NCBI RefSeq assembly: GCF_030287445.1
Contig: NZ_JASVWB010000005.1
Coordinates: 1 to 58,265, forward strand
Source of the DNA: Streptomyces sp. ALI-76-A
Lineage (GTDB): Bacteria > Actinomycetota > Actinomycetes > Streptomycetales > Streptomycetaceae
Length of the DNA: 58,265 nt
Direction of reading: 5' to 3'
The notes beneath the pieces were generated by a model. It did not search any database, was not told the DNA's origin, and was given only the letters and a program-made list of their open reading frames with translations. The position numbers and the translations under genes were made by a program. Of this stretch, positions 7,987-16,527 are shown in pieces (within the stretch, counting starts at the first letter, position 1; every line of letters begins with the position of its first letter).

Positions 7987-9234
7987 ATGCCCATCAGCCG
8001 GGAGTACGCACGCTCCCTCTTCGCGGACCTGACACAGAACGCCCCGGTGCCGCTCGATCCTGACGAGCTCCTCCACATGCCTCGCCTGCGGCAGCACGGC
8101 CACGTCTTCTTCGGCGACATAGCGGTGCGCTGCTACAAGCACAAGGCTCGCTGGACCTACGACGAACGCGACATCCGGGCCGCCGGGCGTGCGTTCGCGG
8201 ACATGGAGGTGGACCTGGACGACGTCGTCGACGTCCAGCTGCCCGCCTACCGCGACCTCCCGGAGCGCGATCCGGAGGAATGGCACCGCCCCAACTGGCG
8301 GCGCCAACTGGTGTCGTGGATGTTCGCCCGGGCCCAAAACCAGCTGCTTGAGCAGGGCCGCTCCTACGACGCGTGGGGCTCTTGGCGGAACATCGGCGCG
8401 AACGGACTTCCCGGCGAGCTGACGTGGGAAGAGTTCGTCGCGTCCAGCAGCAAGGCCCGGCACCTGCAGAACATCGCCGGCACCCGGCCCCTCCAGCTCC
8501 TGACGTGGTCCGGGGAGACCTGGCTCCTGCCACGGGCCTACGTGGACCTCCTGGACCGCTGGGAGCGGCGGCAGGACGAACTGGTGGCCCGGGCCCGACT
8601 GTGCTCCTCCTGCGGCGAGCAGGGCCCGTACTGGGGCGGCTGGCGGACTCCGACGACGTCCGGGTACATCACCCGGTGCCCGCCCTGCTCCGGCGCGGCC
8701 TTCCAGCCGTACACCGGCCACCTGCGCGGTGTGCAGTACGAGACGATCCGTCGGCGCGGTACGAGGGCTGACGACTACCTGTGCCGGCTGTGCAAGGCAA
8801 GCCAGGCGTCCGTGTGGGATCACTGCCACGAGCACGGCCATGTCCGAGGACCGCTCTGCGGCAGCTGCAACACCCGCGAGGGCACCGCCAGGCCGTACTA
8901 CTTCCTCCAGCTCGAAGGTGGCGCGCTGCACCTCCTGGAGTGCCGCGGCTGCCTCGAACAGCGGACCCTGCCGCGCCGCTTCCACCTGGACGTGGTCCGC
9001 GCGCACCTGGAGGAGAACGAGCGGCACGGGCGTTGTGGCAAGCAGCCGTACGTCCGCGAGGCGGAGCACACACACGGTGTCCACCGCTTTCAGCTGCAGT
9101 GCAGCGGCTGGCATGCAACCGGCAAGTGGACGAAGGACGTCACGGCATCGGAGGTGGCCACGCTCGTGCGGGCCTTCGTCGACGCCGTGCAGGAAGGCCG
9201 GCCTTCTCCCGGCGACGCCACGGAGGCGGGATGA
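7987..9234 (+). CDS. Endonuclease VII-like (HNH/His-Me fold) nuclease
   Basis: A 415-residue protein. Residues about 205-240 hold a zinc-binding pair (CSSCG ... CPPC). Residues about 261-305 match recombination endonuclease VII: two CxxC-type pairs (CRLC and CGSC) around DHCHEHGHVRGPLC, with the catalytic DH-H motif and the N of CN. Endonuclease VII enzymes cut branched DNA such as Holliday junctions. The N-terminal 200 residues are unassigned. A resolving or DNA-processing role during replication of a linear plasmid is plausible, as is a homing-type nuclease. A strong hairpin follows at 9304. Confidence 0.75.
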   Translation: MPISREYARSLFADLTQNAPVPLDPDELLHMPRLRQHGHVFFGDIAVRCYKHKARWTYDERDIRAAGRAFADMEVDLDDVVDVQLPAYRDLPERDPEEWHRPNWRRQLVSWMFARAQNQLLEQGRSYDAWGSWRNIGANGLPGELTWEEFVASSSKARHLQNIAGTRPLQLLTWSGETWLLPRAYVDLLDRWERRQDELVARARLCSSCGEQGPYWGGWRTPTTSGYITRCPPCSGAAFQPYTGHLRGVQYETIRRRGTRADDYLCRLCKASQASVWDHCHEHGHVRGPLCGSCNTREGTARPYYFLQLEGGALHLLECRGCLEQRTLPRRFHLDVVRAHLEENERHGRCGKQPYVREAEHTHGVHRFQLQCSGWHATGKWTKDVTASEVATLVRAFVDAVQEGRPSPGDATEAG

Positions 9235-9303
9235 CCGGCGTACGGCGGTGTCGTTGAACACGGCATCGCGTGCAAGCACATCCGACCCCCCGCGGATACG
9301 CGA

Positions 9304-9336
9304 GCGAGCCCCGGACCGCATCGGTCCGGGGCTCGC
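9304..9336. terminator. Bidirectional hairpin terminator
   Basis: GCGAGCCCCGGACC pairs perfectly with GGTCCGGGGCTCGC around a 5-base loop. It lies between the convergent endonuclease VII-like gene (plus) and tpg (minus), so it can serve both. Confidence 0.8.
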
Positions 9337-9357
9337 GGGCTGTTCGGGGCGCGGCTG

Positions 9358-9915
9358 CTACAGGTCGAACTCGAGGTGCTCGATGTCCGTGAAGCGGACC
9401 TCCTCCAGGCTTCCGGCGCGGCGGCCGCCGTCCTGGAAGTACACCTCCTTGAGCGCTTCGGCCGCGATCTCCTGCAGTCGGGCGTCGCTGGCACCAGCCT
9501 CCTGGGCTTCGAAGAGGCGGGCGGCGTAGCGGGGCGGCAGGGCGACGGTCAGGTGCCGGATGCGGTCCTGGTCCGTCGACCCGATCGGCGCGGTGTAGCC
9601 CATGCGGGCGCGGGTGTCGATGACGATGCCGCCGGTCGTCGCCGCCTTCTCCTTGGCCTTGGCCCGGATCTGCGGCTGCCACCGCTTCTTCACCTCGGTC
9701 TCCAGGCGCGCGGCGAGGGCCGGGCGGGGCTTTTTGATCTGGTCCTTCACGTACCGTTCGACGGTGCGCTGGGAGACCCGCAGCATCTGGGCGACCGCCT
9801 TGGTGGTCTTGAGCTGCTTGACCAGGTACCGCATCTGCGCGCCCGCGCTCTTGGGCGCCGGGCGGGTGAACGCCTTCTGCACCGCGGCTTCCAGGCCGTC
9901 CCCGAACAGGCTCAT
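9358..9915 (-). CDS. tpg: Telomere terminal protein
   Basis: A 185-residue protein closely matching the Streptomyces terminal protein Tpg in length and motifs: MSLFGDGLEAAV start, FTRPAPKSAGAQMRY, a helix-turn-helix with VSQRTVERYVKDQIKKP at about 47-63, WQPQIRAKA, TTGGIVIDTRARMGYTAP, and an FTDIEHLEFDL end. Tpg is covalently attached to the telomere 5' end and primes patching of the 3' overhang. Thr114 (in GSTDQDR), recalled as the acceptor residue, is present. It starts 12 bases after the tap stop with GGAGAGG upstream, so tap-tpg is one operon, as in other linear replicons. Confidence 0.95.
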   Translation of the reverse strand: MSLFGDGLEAAVQKAFTRPAPKSAGAQMRYLVKQLKTTKAVAQMLRVSQRTVERYVKDQIKKPRPALAARLETEVKKRWQPQIRAKAKEKAATTGGIVIDTRARMGYTAPIGSTDQDRIRHLTVALPPRYAARLFEAQEAGASDARLQEIAAEALKEVYFQDGGRRAGSLEEVRFTDIEHLEFDL

Positions 9916-9927
9916 CGTGGCCCTCTC

Positions 9928-12267
9928 CTACTCTCCGTTGTCGACGTCGGTGACGGTGCCGTCCTTGATGTACCGGGCGAGGTTGAGCTCCGGGGCGTTG
10001 AACCGCTCGCGGACTTCCTCGCCCCACAGGACATCCTGGGTGCCCTCGTGCTTGACCAGGCCGGGGTTGATACCGAGCTTGAAGCCGCCGGGCAGCGGCT
10101 TGCCCTCCAGGTAGGGCAGGAAGTCCAGCGGGCTCGGTCCGTTCGAGGCGTAGACGACGCAGTCGGACAGGATCGCGATGGGGTACTGCCCGGTGAACGC
10201 CGCGTGCTTGACGATCTTCCGGTGCAGGTTGATCCGGGTGCGGGAGATGACCGCCGCCCGGATGTCCGGCCGCCACGTCGGGCGGGACAGGGCCCGCCAC
10301 GGCTCGCCCGGCCGCCAGCCCTCCCCGCGCGGGCGCTCGCGCAGCTTGCCCAGGCCGCCCTTCACCGTCGCCTTGACCGCCGAGACGACGATCGCCAGCT
10401 CCGGGTCACGACCCTTGTAGCCGTCCATCGCCTCGAGGAAGTCGGCCGGCGACAGGTCGGCGTCGACACCGAGGTCGGCCATCGTGGCGAGGTAGGCGTC
10501 GCGCAGCCGGTTGTACCAGCCGTCCAGGTAGCGGCCGTTCTCCCGCCGCACCCACGCCTCCAGCGGGCGCACCTCGTAGCCGAGCTCCACCGCGTACGCC
10601 ACGGTGGGCGTCGCGTACCAGGCCGGGCCGGTCGGTCGCTCTCCCTTCGGCGTGAACGGGGACGGCAGCAGGCTGCCGTCCAGCTCCACCCACTCCTTGC
10701 CGACCTTCACGCGGGACAGGTCGACGTGGGACAGGTCGACCAGCCACGAGCCGGGCAGCTTCGGGTCGAACACCGGGGCCTTGACGTGCGTCGCCTCACC
10801 GAGGCCGACGGTCAGGCCGTTCGCTCCGGCCGCGAAGGCCATGTTGACGTCGATGCCGACCAGGTGGCGCAGGGTGCACTCCGCGTCGGTCATCGGCCGC
10901 GCCCAGTCGTACGCCTCCTCGAACAGCTTCTCGCCGGGGCCGCGCACGTGGAAGCGCGGCAGGTCCTTGAGGACCGGGTGGCCGTCGGGGACCTCGCACG
11001 GCGGCCAGTTCATCGGGTCGATGGCGTCCTTGCCCAGCGAGCCCGGGTTGTGCTCGGAGTGCCGCTTGCCGTCGGCGTCCGGCTCCGAGGCGCGGGTCGG
11101 CGGGTGCAGCGCGGTCATCAGCTCCAGGCCGGTCACGGCGGTCGATCCGCGCGGCGTCATCACCCGCGAGGCGTACACGCCCAGGACGCGGGCGAGTTCA
11201 GCCGGCGGGAGCTGCCCGGCCTCGCCCCAGTGCCGGGTGTCCAGCGCGTTCCACGACGGGATGCACAGCTGCACGCAGGCCCGCTCCGAACCGGTCGCGG
11301 GCCGGTAGATCCGCGCCCACGGGCCGAAGCCCCTCTTCGTCAGCTTCCACTCCGCGCGGACCAGCTGCTTGATGACCTTGTGGCCCTCCGGCAGGCGCCC
11401 GGCGTGCTTCTCCTCCTCCGTGAGCGTGACGGGCAGGCCGTAGCGCTCCAGCGCGGACGGAGTGAGGACGATGAGCGGGTCGGCGTCCTTGCCCGGCCCG
11501 GACAGCTTCGGCTGACCGAGCTTGGCCTCGCGCAGCGTCCAGTCGACCAGGGCCGGGATGCTCTTGGCGGGCACGTCCAGGACCAGGCCGCCGGTGCAGT
11601 ACGCCAGCACCTGCCCGTCCTCAACGTCGACGACCGCCAGCGGCCCGTTCTCGAACCGCGGGTCGGTGCCGCCCGCCGGGGTACCGGCCGGGGCCGCCTT
11701 CTTCGCACCCGGGCGGCGCGACGTCGACGACGGCCTGGTGGTGCGCGCCGGACGGGGCGCGGCCGCCGGAGCAGCAGCGACAGCGGCAGGGGTTTGGGTG
11801 TTCTCGGTTGCAGTCATGGCCGCAGCCTCGGACGCCTCCCCTGTGGACAGAGTCCGCGCTTCCGCCGGGTCGGCGAAACTCGCCGGGACGGGCGCGCCGG
11901 GAGAGGGGTAGAGGGATGCGGCGAGTTCGTCGAGTACAGCGGCCGACACAATGCCTTCGGGGTCGACAGCGCCGCCGAAGGTGGCGGGCACCGGGGCCGC
12001 CGGCTTCTCCGGCGTTGCGGGTGCGGGGTAGAGCTCCGCGAGCTGCCGCAGCAGCCGCGCGTATGCCTCACGCTCGGGGCCGCGCGGTTCGGTCGGCTTC
12101 TTCGTCGACTCCCAGGCGGACACCGTGGCCCGGCGCACCTTCAGTGCGCCGGCGACTTCGTCCAGCGTCAGGCCGTGCGCAACCCGCAGCCGCTTGCGCT
12201 CCTCCGCCGGCGGCAGCGGAGAGCGGGACGCGACCAGCGCGTCGACCGCGTCGAACATCTCGGACAT
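9928..12267 (-). CDS. tap: Telomere-associated protein Tap
   Basis: A 779-residue protein. ATG 12267 has a perfect AGGAGGT site four bases upstream, so the longer frame is rejected. Residues 20-65 form an XRE-type helix-turn-helix (LTLDEVAGALKVRRATVSAWES). An alanine/proline-rich linker runs to about 190, and the long conserved C-terminal body follows. Tap binds the telomere 3' overhang hairpins and recruits Tpg; length, domain order and operon match Tap of Streptomyces. The linker carries a copy of the dispersed DnaA-box-like motif (11840-11855). Four 11-bp-spaced CGTAM repeats upstream probably control it. Confidence 0.93.
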   Translation of the reverse strand: MSEMFDAVDALVASRSPLPPAEERKRLRVAHGLTLDEVAGALKVRRATVSAWESTKKPTEPRGPEREAYARLLRQLAELYPAPATPEKPAAPVPATFGGAVDPEGIVSAAVLDELAASLYPSPGAPVPASFADPAEARTLSTGEASEAAAMTATENTQTPAAVAAAPAAAPRPARTTRPSSTSRRPGAKKAAPAGTPAGGTDPRFENGPLAVVDVEDGQVLAYCTGGLVLDVPAKSIPALVDWTLREAKLGQPKLSGPGKDADPLIVLTPSALERYGLPVTLTEEEKHAGRLPEGHKVIKQLVRAEWKLTKRGFGPWARIYRPATGSERACVQLCIPSWNALDTRHWGEAGQLPPAELARVLGVYASRVMTPRGSTAVTGLELMTALHPPTRASEPDADGKRHSEHNPGSLGKDAIDPMNWPPCEVPDGHPVLKDLPRFHVRGPGEKLFEEAYDWARPMTDAECTLRHLVGIDVNMAFAAGANGLTVGLGEATHVKAPVFDPKLPGSWLVDLSHVDLSRVKVGKEWVELDGSLLPSPFTPKGERPTGPAWYATPTVAYAVELGYEVRPLEAWVRRENGRYLDGWYNRLRDAYLATMADLGVDADLSPADFLEAMDGYKGRDPELAIVVSAVKATVKGGLGKLRERPRGEGWRPGEPWRALSRPTWRPDIRAAVISRTRINLHRKIVKHAAFTGQYPIAILSDCVVYASNGPSPLDFLPYLEGKPLPGGFKLGINPGLVKHEGTQDVLWGEEVRERFNAPELNLARYIKDGTVTDVDNGE
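11840..11855. promoter_or_regulatory. Dispersed 16-bp motif, copy 2 (inside tap)
   Basis: On the minus strand this reads GGACTCTGTCCACAGG, identical to copies 3 and 4. It lies within the tap linker coding region (residues LSTGE), so it may be fortuitous or an intragenic binding site. Confidence 0.45.
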
Positions 12268-12286
12268 GGAACACCTCCTGACCCAC

Positions 12287-12345
12287 ACTCTACCCCATGA
12301 ACCGTAAGGATCGCGTACGTTCACCGTACGAATACCGTACCGTAC
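12287..12345 (-). promoter_or_regulatory. tap promoter region with 11-bp-phased CGTA repeats
   Basis: CGTAA/CGTAC elements begin at 12303, 12314, 12325 and 12336, exactly one helical turn (11 bp) apart, with a further CGTAC at 12341. A TAGAGT -10-like hexamer on the minus strand (12287-12292) puts the -35 region inside the repeats. This layout suggests a cooperative repressor, possibly Tap itself through its helix-turn-helix. Confidence 0.55.
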
Positions 12346-12372
12346 GGACCCTCTTTCGGGTGGGGCGACGTT

Positions 12373-13203
12373 TCAGGCTGACGTCCTCAGCGGAGCTGGC
12401 TGGGGTGCCGCCGCCACGGTCCCGGCCTCCCTCGCCGCGCGCTCCGCCCGGGCCCGGCGCAGGGCTGCGGCGCGGGAGACGTCGGCCTGGCGGCGGCGCT
12501 CGGTGCGGGCCTGCTCGATCGGGGCCGGTTCGTCGTCCGGAACGGTGTCGGGCTCGGGGAACGCGCGCCGGGACAGCTCCCGCATCGCGGCAGTCTGCCG
12601 CTCCACCGCCTCCGCGATGTGGGGGTCCACTCGGGACGGCCTGGCCGCCTCCTGGTGCGCGGCGAGCGCACGGCGGTATCCGTCCGAGGCGGTCTCCCGG
12701 GTACGCGGCGGCCCGGCGGGCGCGGCCTCGGGCTCCGGATCGACGTCGGCCGGCTCGGGCACCGGCACCGCGCCGGGCGCCAGGATCCGCAGGGACCGGA
12801 CGACCGTCCGACCCGCCGACTCGTTGGCGGCCGCGACGATGCGGGTCTGCTCCAGCCGGGTCTTCGTCGCCCAGGCCGCCGACTCCGGGCACACGGTGAG
12901 CCGGCCGGACTCAGCGTCGTACGACACGGCGGCGACATGCCCGGCGAGCTCGGGGGCGATGGCCGCCCACCGCTCGCGCAGCGTCGCGCCGGCAGCCGGG
13001 AGCTCCCACGCGCGCTCGGTGACCAGCGCGCCGATTGCGGCCCCCAGGCCCATCGGCTCGCGCCCGTCCCGGCGCACCGTACGGACCACGCGCGGCTGCT
13101 TCTGCTTCGTCTTCTGGCCGCCGCCGTTCTTCCAGGCCTGCTCCATCGCGGCCCGCAGCGCGACCCGGGCCAGGTCGACGCCGGACACCTCGCCGCCGCT
13201 CAT
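12373..13203 (-). CDS. DciA-family (DUF721) protein
   Basis: A 276-residue protein. Residues about 55-140 match the DUF721/DciA domain: LRERWAAIAPELAGHVAAV, a LTVCPESAAWATKTRL stretch (the DciA signature LxV.S.AWAtqLR), then VVRSLRILAPG. DciA proteins load the replicative DnaB helicase in bacteria lacking DnaC. The C-terminal half is a charged, disordered tail. Its ATG overlaps the stop of the large upstream gene (ATGA), so the two are translationally coupled. A plasmid-borne helicase loader next to a replication-type protein suggests the plasmid recruits host DnaB itself. Confidence 0.8.
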   Translation of the reverse strand: MSGGEVSGVDLARVALRAAMEQAWKNGGGQKTKQKQPRVVRTVRRDGREPMGLGAAIGALVTERAWELPAAGATLRERWAAIAPELAGHVAAVSYDAESGRLTVCPESAAWATKTRLEQTRIVAAANESAGRTVVRSLRILAPGAVPVPEPADVDPEPEAAPAGPPRTRETASDGYRRALAAHQEAARPSRVDPHIAEAVERQTAAMRELSRRAFPEPDTVPDDEPAPIEQARTERRRQADVSRAAALRRARAERAAREAGTVAAAPQPAPLRTSA

Positions 13204-15386
13204 GCCTGCCCCCAGGCTGTGTGCCCGAGGACCAGGTGGCGGGTGCCGGACAGTCGCTGTGCCTGGTCGACCAGCTGGTTGCTGAACAGGCGCCTCGCGG
13301 ACGTCTCGCCGTACTGGTCGATGTGGTCGAAGACGACCTGGTGGTCCTTCATCGCCTTCACCCGCCAGTCGCGGACCTGCTCGCGGGTCAGGTCCTCGAG
13401 GACCAGCTCCTGGTCGCCGTCGGCGGTCTCCGGCTCCGGGGCGGGGACAACGGCGGCCGGACGCGGCGCGGGCAGCACGACCGGGGCCACCGGCGCGGCC
13501 GGGACGACGTCGGCCGGCTGCGCGGCCGCGGCTTCGGCACGGGCCTGAGCTGCGGCGGCTTTCCGAGCGCGGACCTGCTCCCACTCGCGGGCCTTCGCCC
13601 ACGCCCTGGCCGTCACGCTCTCGTGCAGCTGCTGTTCGACGGCCGTACGACGCTCCGCCTCGGAGGCTCCGGGCATCGCTGCGTCGACGGCGGCCGCGAC
13701 CGCGTGGCGCTGGGCACGGCGGCCGACCTGCCGGTCCTCGCAGCGCGGGCAGTCCCGGCCGGAGTCGAGCAACATGCCGTCGTCGCACAGGGTGTCGCCG
13801 CACTGCTGCCGCTGCGGCAGGCCCCGTCCGATCAGCCAGCCCACCGGATCGACGATCGGCCCGCCCAGCCGCAGCTGGTCCTCCAGACGCCGGGCGAGCC
13901 GGTCGGCGAGAACCTGCGGCGCGTCGATCCGGCCGACGAAACCGCTCACCGTGGTCAGCTCGGCACGCGCGGCGGCCTCCACCAGGCGGCGGGCGGCCGG
14001 ACGCTCCAGACGCGCCCACAGCAGCCGGACCGGCTCCAAGATCACCCGCAGATTCTCCGGCGGCAGGACCCCCCTCCCCTGCTGCTGCCTGCACTGACCC
14101 GCACCGTCCATGACTCGCACCGAGCCGTCGGCCACCGGCCCGCAGCCGCCGTTCACGCCTTCGATGACCGGGGACTCCTTCGGCTGTTCCCCGCGGAGCG
14201 GGCCGCCGTCCTCGCGCACGCACGCGCGCTCCGGCCGACGGCCTTCACCCCCACGGCCTTCGCCGGAAAAGCCACCAGAGAGCGCAAGAGAACCCCCAGG
14301 AGTAACCCCAGAAGCGTGGAGAGCGTGGTGCTGTGCAGTTGCGGCGAGGTCTGCCGATCCGGCCATCCCGTCCTGTCCGGTGCCCTCCACCCCAGTCGTC
14401 ACAAGGGTCTCGCCCGTCTCGCCGGACTCAAGATCTCCGGATGCAGTACCGGCGAGGTCTGAAATCAGAGACTTGGCGACCCGGCGAGCCTCCCGCACGG
14501 CCACGCCGTGGGCCTCGGCAACCGGCACCAGGCGCACCCGCGACTGCGCGTTCAGGCCCGAGCCGGTCTCCTTGCGCACCACCTCCGCGACGCCGTGCTC
14601 CTGGAGCCGCTTGAGCACCTTCGCCCCGGCCGCCGCCGTGCAGCCCAGCAGCCGCCCGACCGTCGCCGCCGGACGCCCACGGCCGGTGTCCACCGACCCG
14701 GGGCACAGCTGCAGCCAGCCCGCCGAACCCGTCGTCAGCACCATCAGCAGCAGCCCGAGCCGGTCCGTCGCAGCACCCCGGCCCGTACGACCGGCGAGCA
14801 GCCCGGCCGGGACCACCGGCTTGTCCTTCGGAGCCCACCCCGGACCGAACAGCACCTCGATGAGGCTCAGCAGCACCGCCAGCTCCGAGCGCGACAGCGC
14901 CAGCGGGTGCCGCCGGTCACCGGCCTTCTGCGCCCGGTACATCGGGATCACCCAGCACTCCAGACCCGTCGCGTGCCCGAAGGCGTTCGTCGCGACGTTC
15001 GAGCCGAGGAACCCGGCAGCACGCAGCTCGGGCAGCACGGTGTGCGCGACCGTCGACTGCGACACCCCCAGCCACCGCCCGAGCTCCGCCGCCCAGATCG
15101 ACGTCTCGAAGTCCTTGCGCACATCCGCCTTCGCGGTCAGCACCACCGACGCCAGCCGCGCGCCGTCCGACGCGCCGGCCAGCGCCGGGGACGTCACCAA
15201 CGCGCGCACCGCCGCGAGCAGCCGGGCCCGCATCGTCTTCGACAGCTGGAGCGGGTTACCCAGCTCCAGCCGCGCGACCGGACCGGCCTGCGCCGGAACC
15301 GACCGCAACCGACGACGCGACGCCTCACTGGCGAACTCCGTGCGCGGGCGAGGAAGCACGGCGGCCGGTGCCGCCACGGCGCTCAT
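13200..15386 (-). CDS. Large wHTH protein, candidate replication/control protein
   Basis: A 728-residue protein of a type I recall from many Streptomyces linear replicons (start MSAVAAPAAVLPRPRTEF). Residues 95-150 hold a first winged helix (TSIWAAELGRWLGVSQSTVAHT) and residues 250-300 a second (AATVGRLLGCTAAAGAKVL). A low-complexity middle follows, then CGDTLC ... CPRCE, a four-cysteine zinc-binding site at about 520-545, and an Ala/Arg-rich tail. I infer an initiator or replication regulator because it has an iteron array upstream and is coupled to the DciA gene. ATG 15386 lies 55-70 bases downstream of motif copy 3. Confidence 0.6.
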   Translation of the reverse strand: MSAVAAPAAVLPRPRTEFASEASRRRLRSVPAQAGPVARLELGNPLQLSKTMRARLLAAVRALVTSPALAGASDGARLASVVLTAKADVRKDFETSIWAAELGRWLGVSQSTVAHTVLPELRAAGFLGSNVATNAFGHATGLECWVIPMYRAQKAGDRRHPLALSRSELAVLLSLIEVLFGPGWAPKDKPVVPAGLLAGRTGRGAATDRLGLLLMVLTTGSAGWLQLCPGSVDTGRGRPAATVGRLLGCTAAAGAKVLKRLQEHGVAEVVRKETGSGLNAQSRVRLVPVAEAHGVAVREARRVAKSLISDLAGTASGDLESGETGETLVTTGVEGTGQDGMAGSADLAATAQHHALHASGVTPGGSLALSGGFSGEGRGGEGRRPERACVREDGGPLRGEQPKESPVIEGVNGGCGPVADGSVRVMDGAGQCRQQQGRGVLPPENLRVILEPVRLLWARLERPAARRLVEAAARAELTTVSGFVGRIDAPQVLADRLARRLEDQLRLGGPIVDPVGWLIGRGLPQRQQCGDTLCDDGMLLDSGRDCPRCEDRQVGRRAQRHAVAAAVDAAMPGASEAERRTAVEQQLHESVTARAWAKAREWEQVRARKAAAAQARAEAAAAQPADVVPAAPVAPVVLPAPRPAAVVPAPEPETADGDQELVLEDLTREQVRDWRVKAMKDHQVVFDHIDQYGETSARRLFSNQLVDQAQRLSGTRHLVLGHTAWGQA

Positions 15387-15874
15387 CGGCCCACCCGAAC
15401 GGAAGAGAAAGAGATCATCTCGGCAGCCTGGCGCAGGTCGCCTGTGGACAGAGTCCGAGCAGCGGCGAAACCGTCCCTCCCTCCCGCCCGGCGGGCAGGA
15501 ACTTCGGATCGCGTCCCGCCCCACGGGACGGAGCTCCGGAGCACCGCGGCGGCCGGCGCCGCCAGGAGGACATGGGCCCCCCTCCCGGTATAGGTGTCGC
15601 GGACCGAGGTTCGTGTGACACTCCACCCCGAAGAATTTTCGTGACTAATGCCGTGAACGGGGCAAACAGGCTGTGCGAATCCCGTCACGCGGGAAGGGGG
15701 GAGGGCTCGAACCAGGCTGAATCGGACACGGTCGAGCTGACAGAAGACACCGATCTCGTGCACTATGGCGGGGACACCAACCTTCATATGGATCGCCCCC
15801 GACCGCGACCAGGCCCCTGCCAGGGACCCGACCACGGCCGAGCGCTCTGTACGGATGGAGCCCCGAGCACCGAC
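15387..15874. other. Non-coding leader of the replication cassette
   Basis: About 490 bases without a convincing gene on either strand. It includes the dispersed motif at 15441-15456. An A/T-richer patch around 15625-15650 (GAAGAATTTTCGTGACTAATG) is a candidate promoter or unwinding element. Confidence 0.45.
15441..15456. promoter_or_regulatory. Dispersed 16-bp motif, copy 3
   Basis: GGACTCTGTCCACAGG on the minus strand, 55-70 bases upstream of the large wHTH gene. It shares the extended context CTGTCCACAGGCGA with copy 1 upstream of tpg2. Confidence 0.5.
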
Positions 15875-16009
15875 GGCCTGCCAAAGCCGCCGGAACCCGG
15901 GGTGACGCTGTGGCACTACAGAGGCCCCTTGCCAAAGGGGCTCCTGGAGAGCCGAGGTGGCCCGCTTGCCAAAGCGGACCGGGTGGAGCAACCCGCTTGC
16001 CAAAGCGGG
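15875..16009. repeat. Four palindromic iterons (candidate origin)
   Basis: Four copies of a palindrome centred on TTGCCAAAG: GGCCTGCCAAAGCC (15875-15888), CCCCTTGCCAAAGGGG (15925-15940), CCGCTTGCCAAAGCGG (15962-15977) and the extended copy at 15992-16009. The stem bases change in concert while the centre GCCA stays fixed. They sit about 500 bp upstream of the replication-type gene, as iterons do in plasmid origins. Confidence 0.75.
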
Positions 16010-16527
16010 GTACTGCGATGGAGAAAGACCCAGCTCGATGAGCTGGAGCCCAGAACCGGCGCCAAAAACCGGGATCTGAGCGCCGACCTGGACGGTGTGT
16101 CCGGTCGGAAGACGGGCCGCGCGAGGCCAGTGGATGCCACTCCACCTGTCGGCGCGCGCGGCCGATGGCCGCTAGGTCATGGCCGACCCCCTCGAACCCG
16201 AGAGCGGAGTCGGCGCATACCCACAGGCGAGCCCGATGGTGTGATCGCAAAGGTGAAACGGCGCAGATACGCGTGCAGTTCCGCAGACGCGGGTACTCTT
16301 CATCCCGCGATCACCTCCCATCAGGTGTCGCCCAAACGGAGCTTCGCCCCGTTCGAGAGCCCTGGGACCCGGCATGGTCCCGGGGCTTTCGCCGTTTCCG
16401 ATGATCCACAGCCTAGCCCTAGAACCGGACAGAACCGTCGGACGAATTCGAGCAACGCCCGAGGCGCCCGGAATGCTGAACCCGCCAGGCGGAAAGCGCG
16501 CGGGAATCTGCCTGTCACACGGGAAGC
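16010..16527. other. Non-coding region between iterons and XRE/TPR gene
   Basis: About 520 bases with no supported gene. It contains a hairpin at 16356-16390 (GAGCCCTGGGACC / GGTCCCGGGGCTTTC) that can terminate the minus-strand XRE/TPR gene, and short inverted repeats such as GTGGATGCCAC near 16130. Confidence 0.5.
16356..16390 (-). terminator. Hairpin terminator downstream of XRE/TPR gene
   Basis: A GC-rich stem of 12-13 bp with a six-base loop, located 140-170 bases past the stop of the 16528-17757 gene on its strand. Confidence 0.55.

Noticed and set aside
7319..9234. Prophage remnant
   Set aside because: An endonuclease VII-like gene alone does not make a prophage; no structural or integrase genes are nearby.
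9376..12300. A 974-codon open frame on the plus strand
   Set aside because: It lies opposite tap and tpg, whose products match known families. Long antisense frames are usual in very GC-rich DNA.
16240..16330. tRNA-like sequence
   Set aside because: No acceptor stem with T-loop GTTCRANNC at the right spacing. No tRNA or rRNA was seen anywhere in the window.
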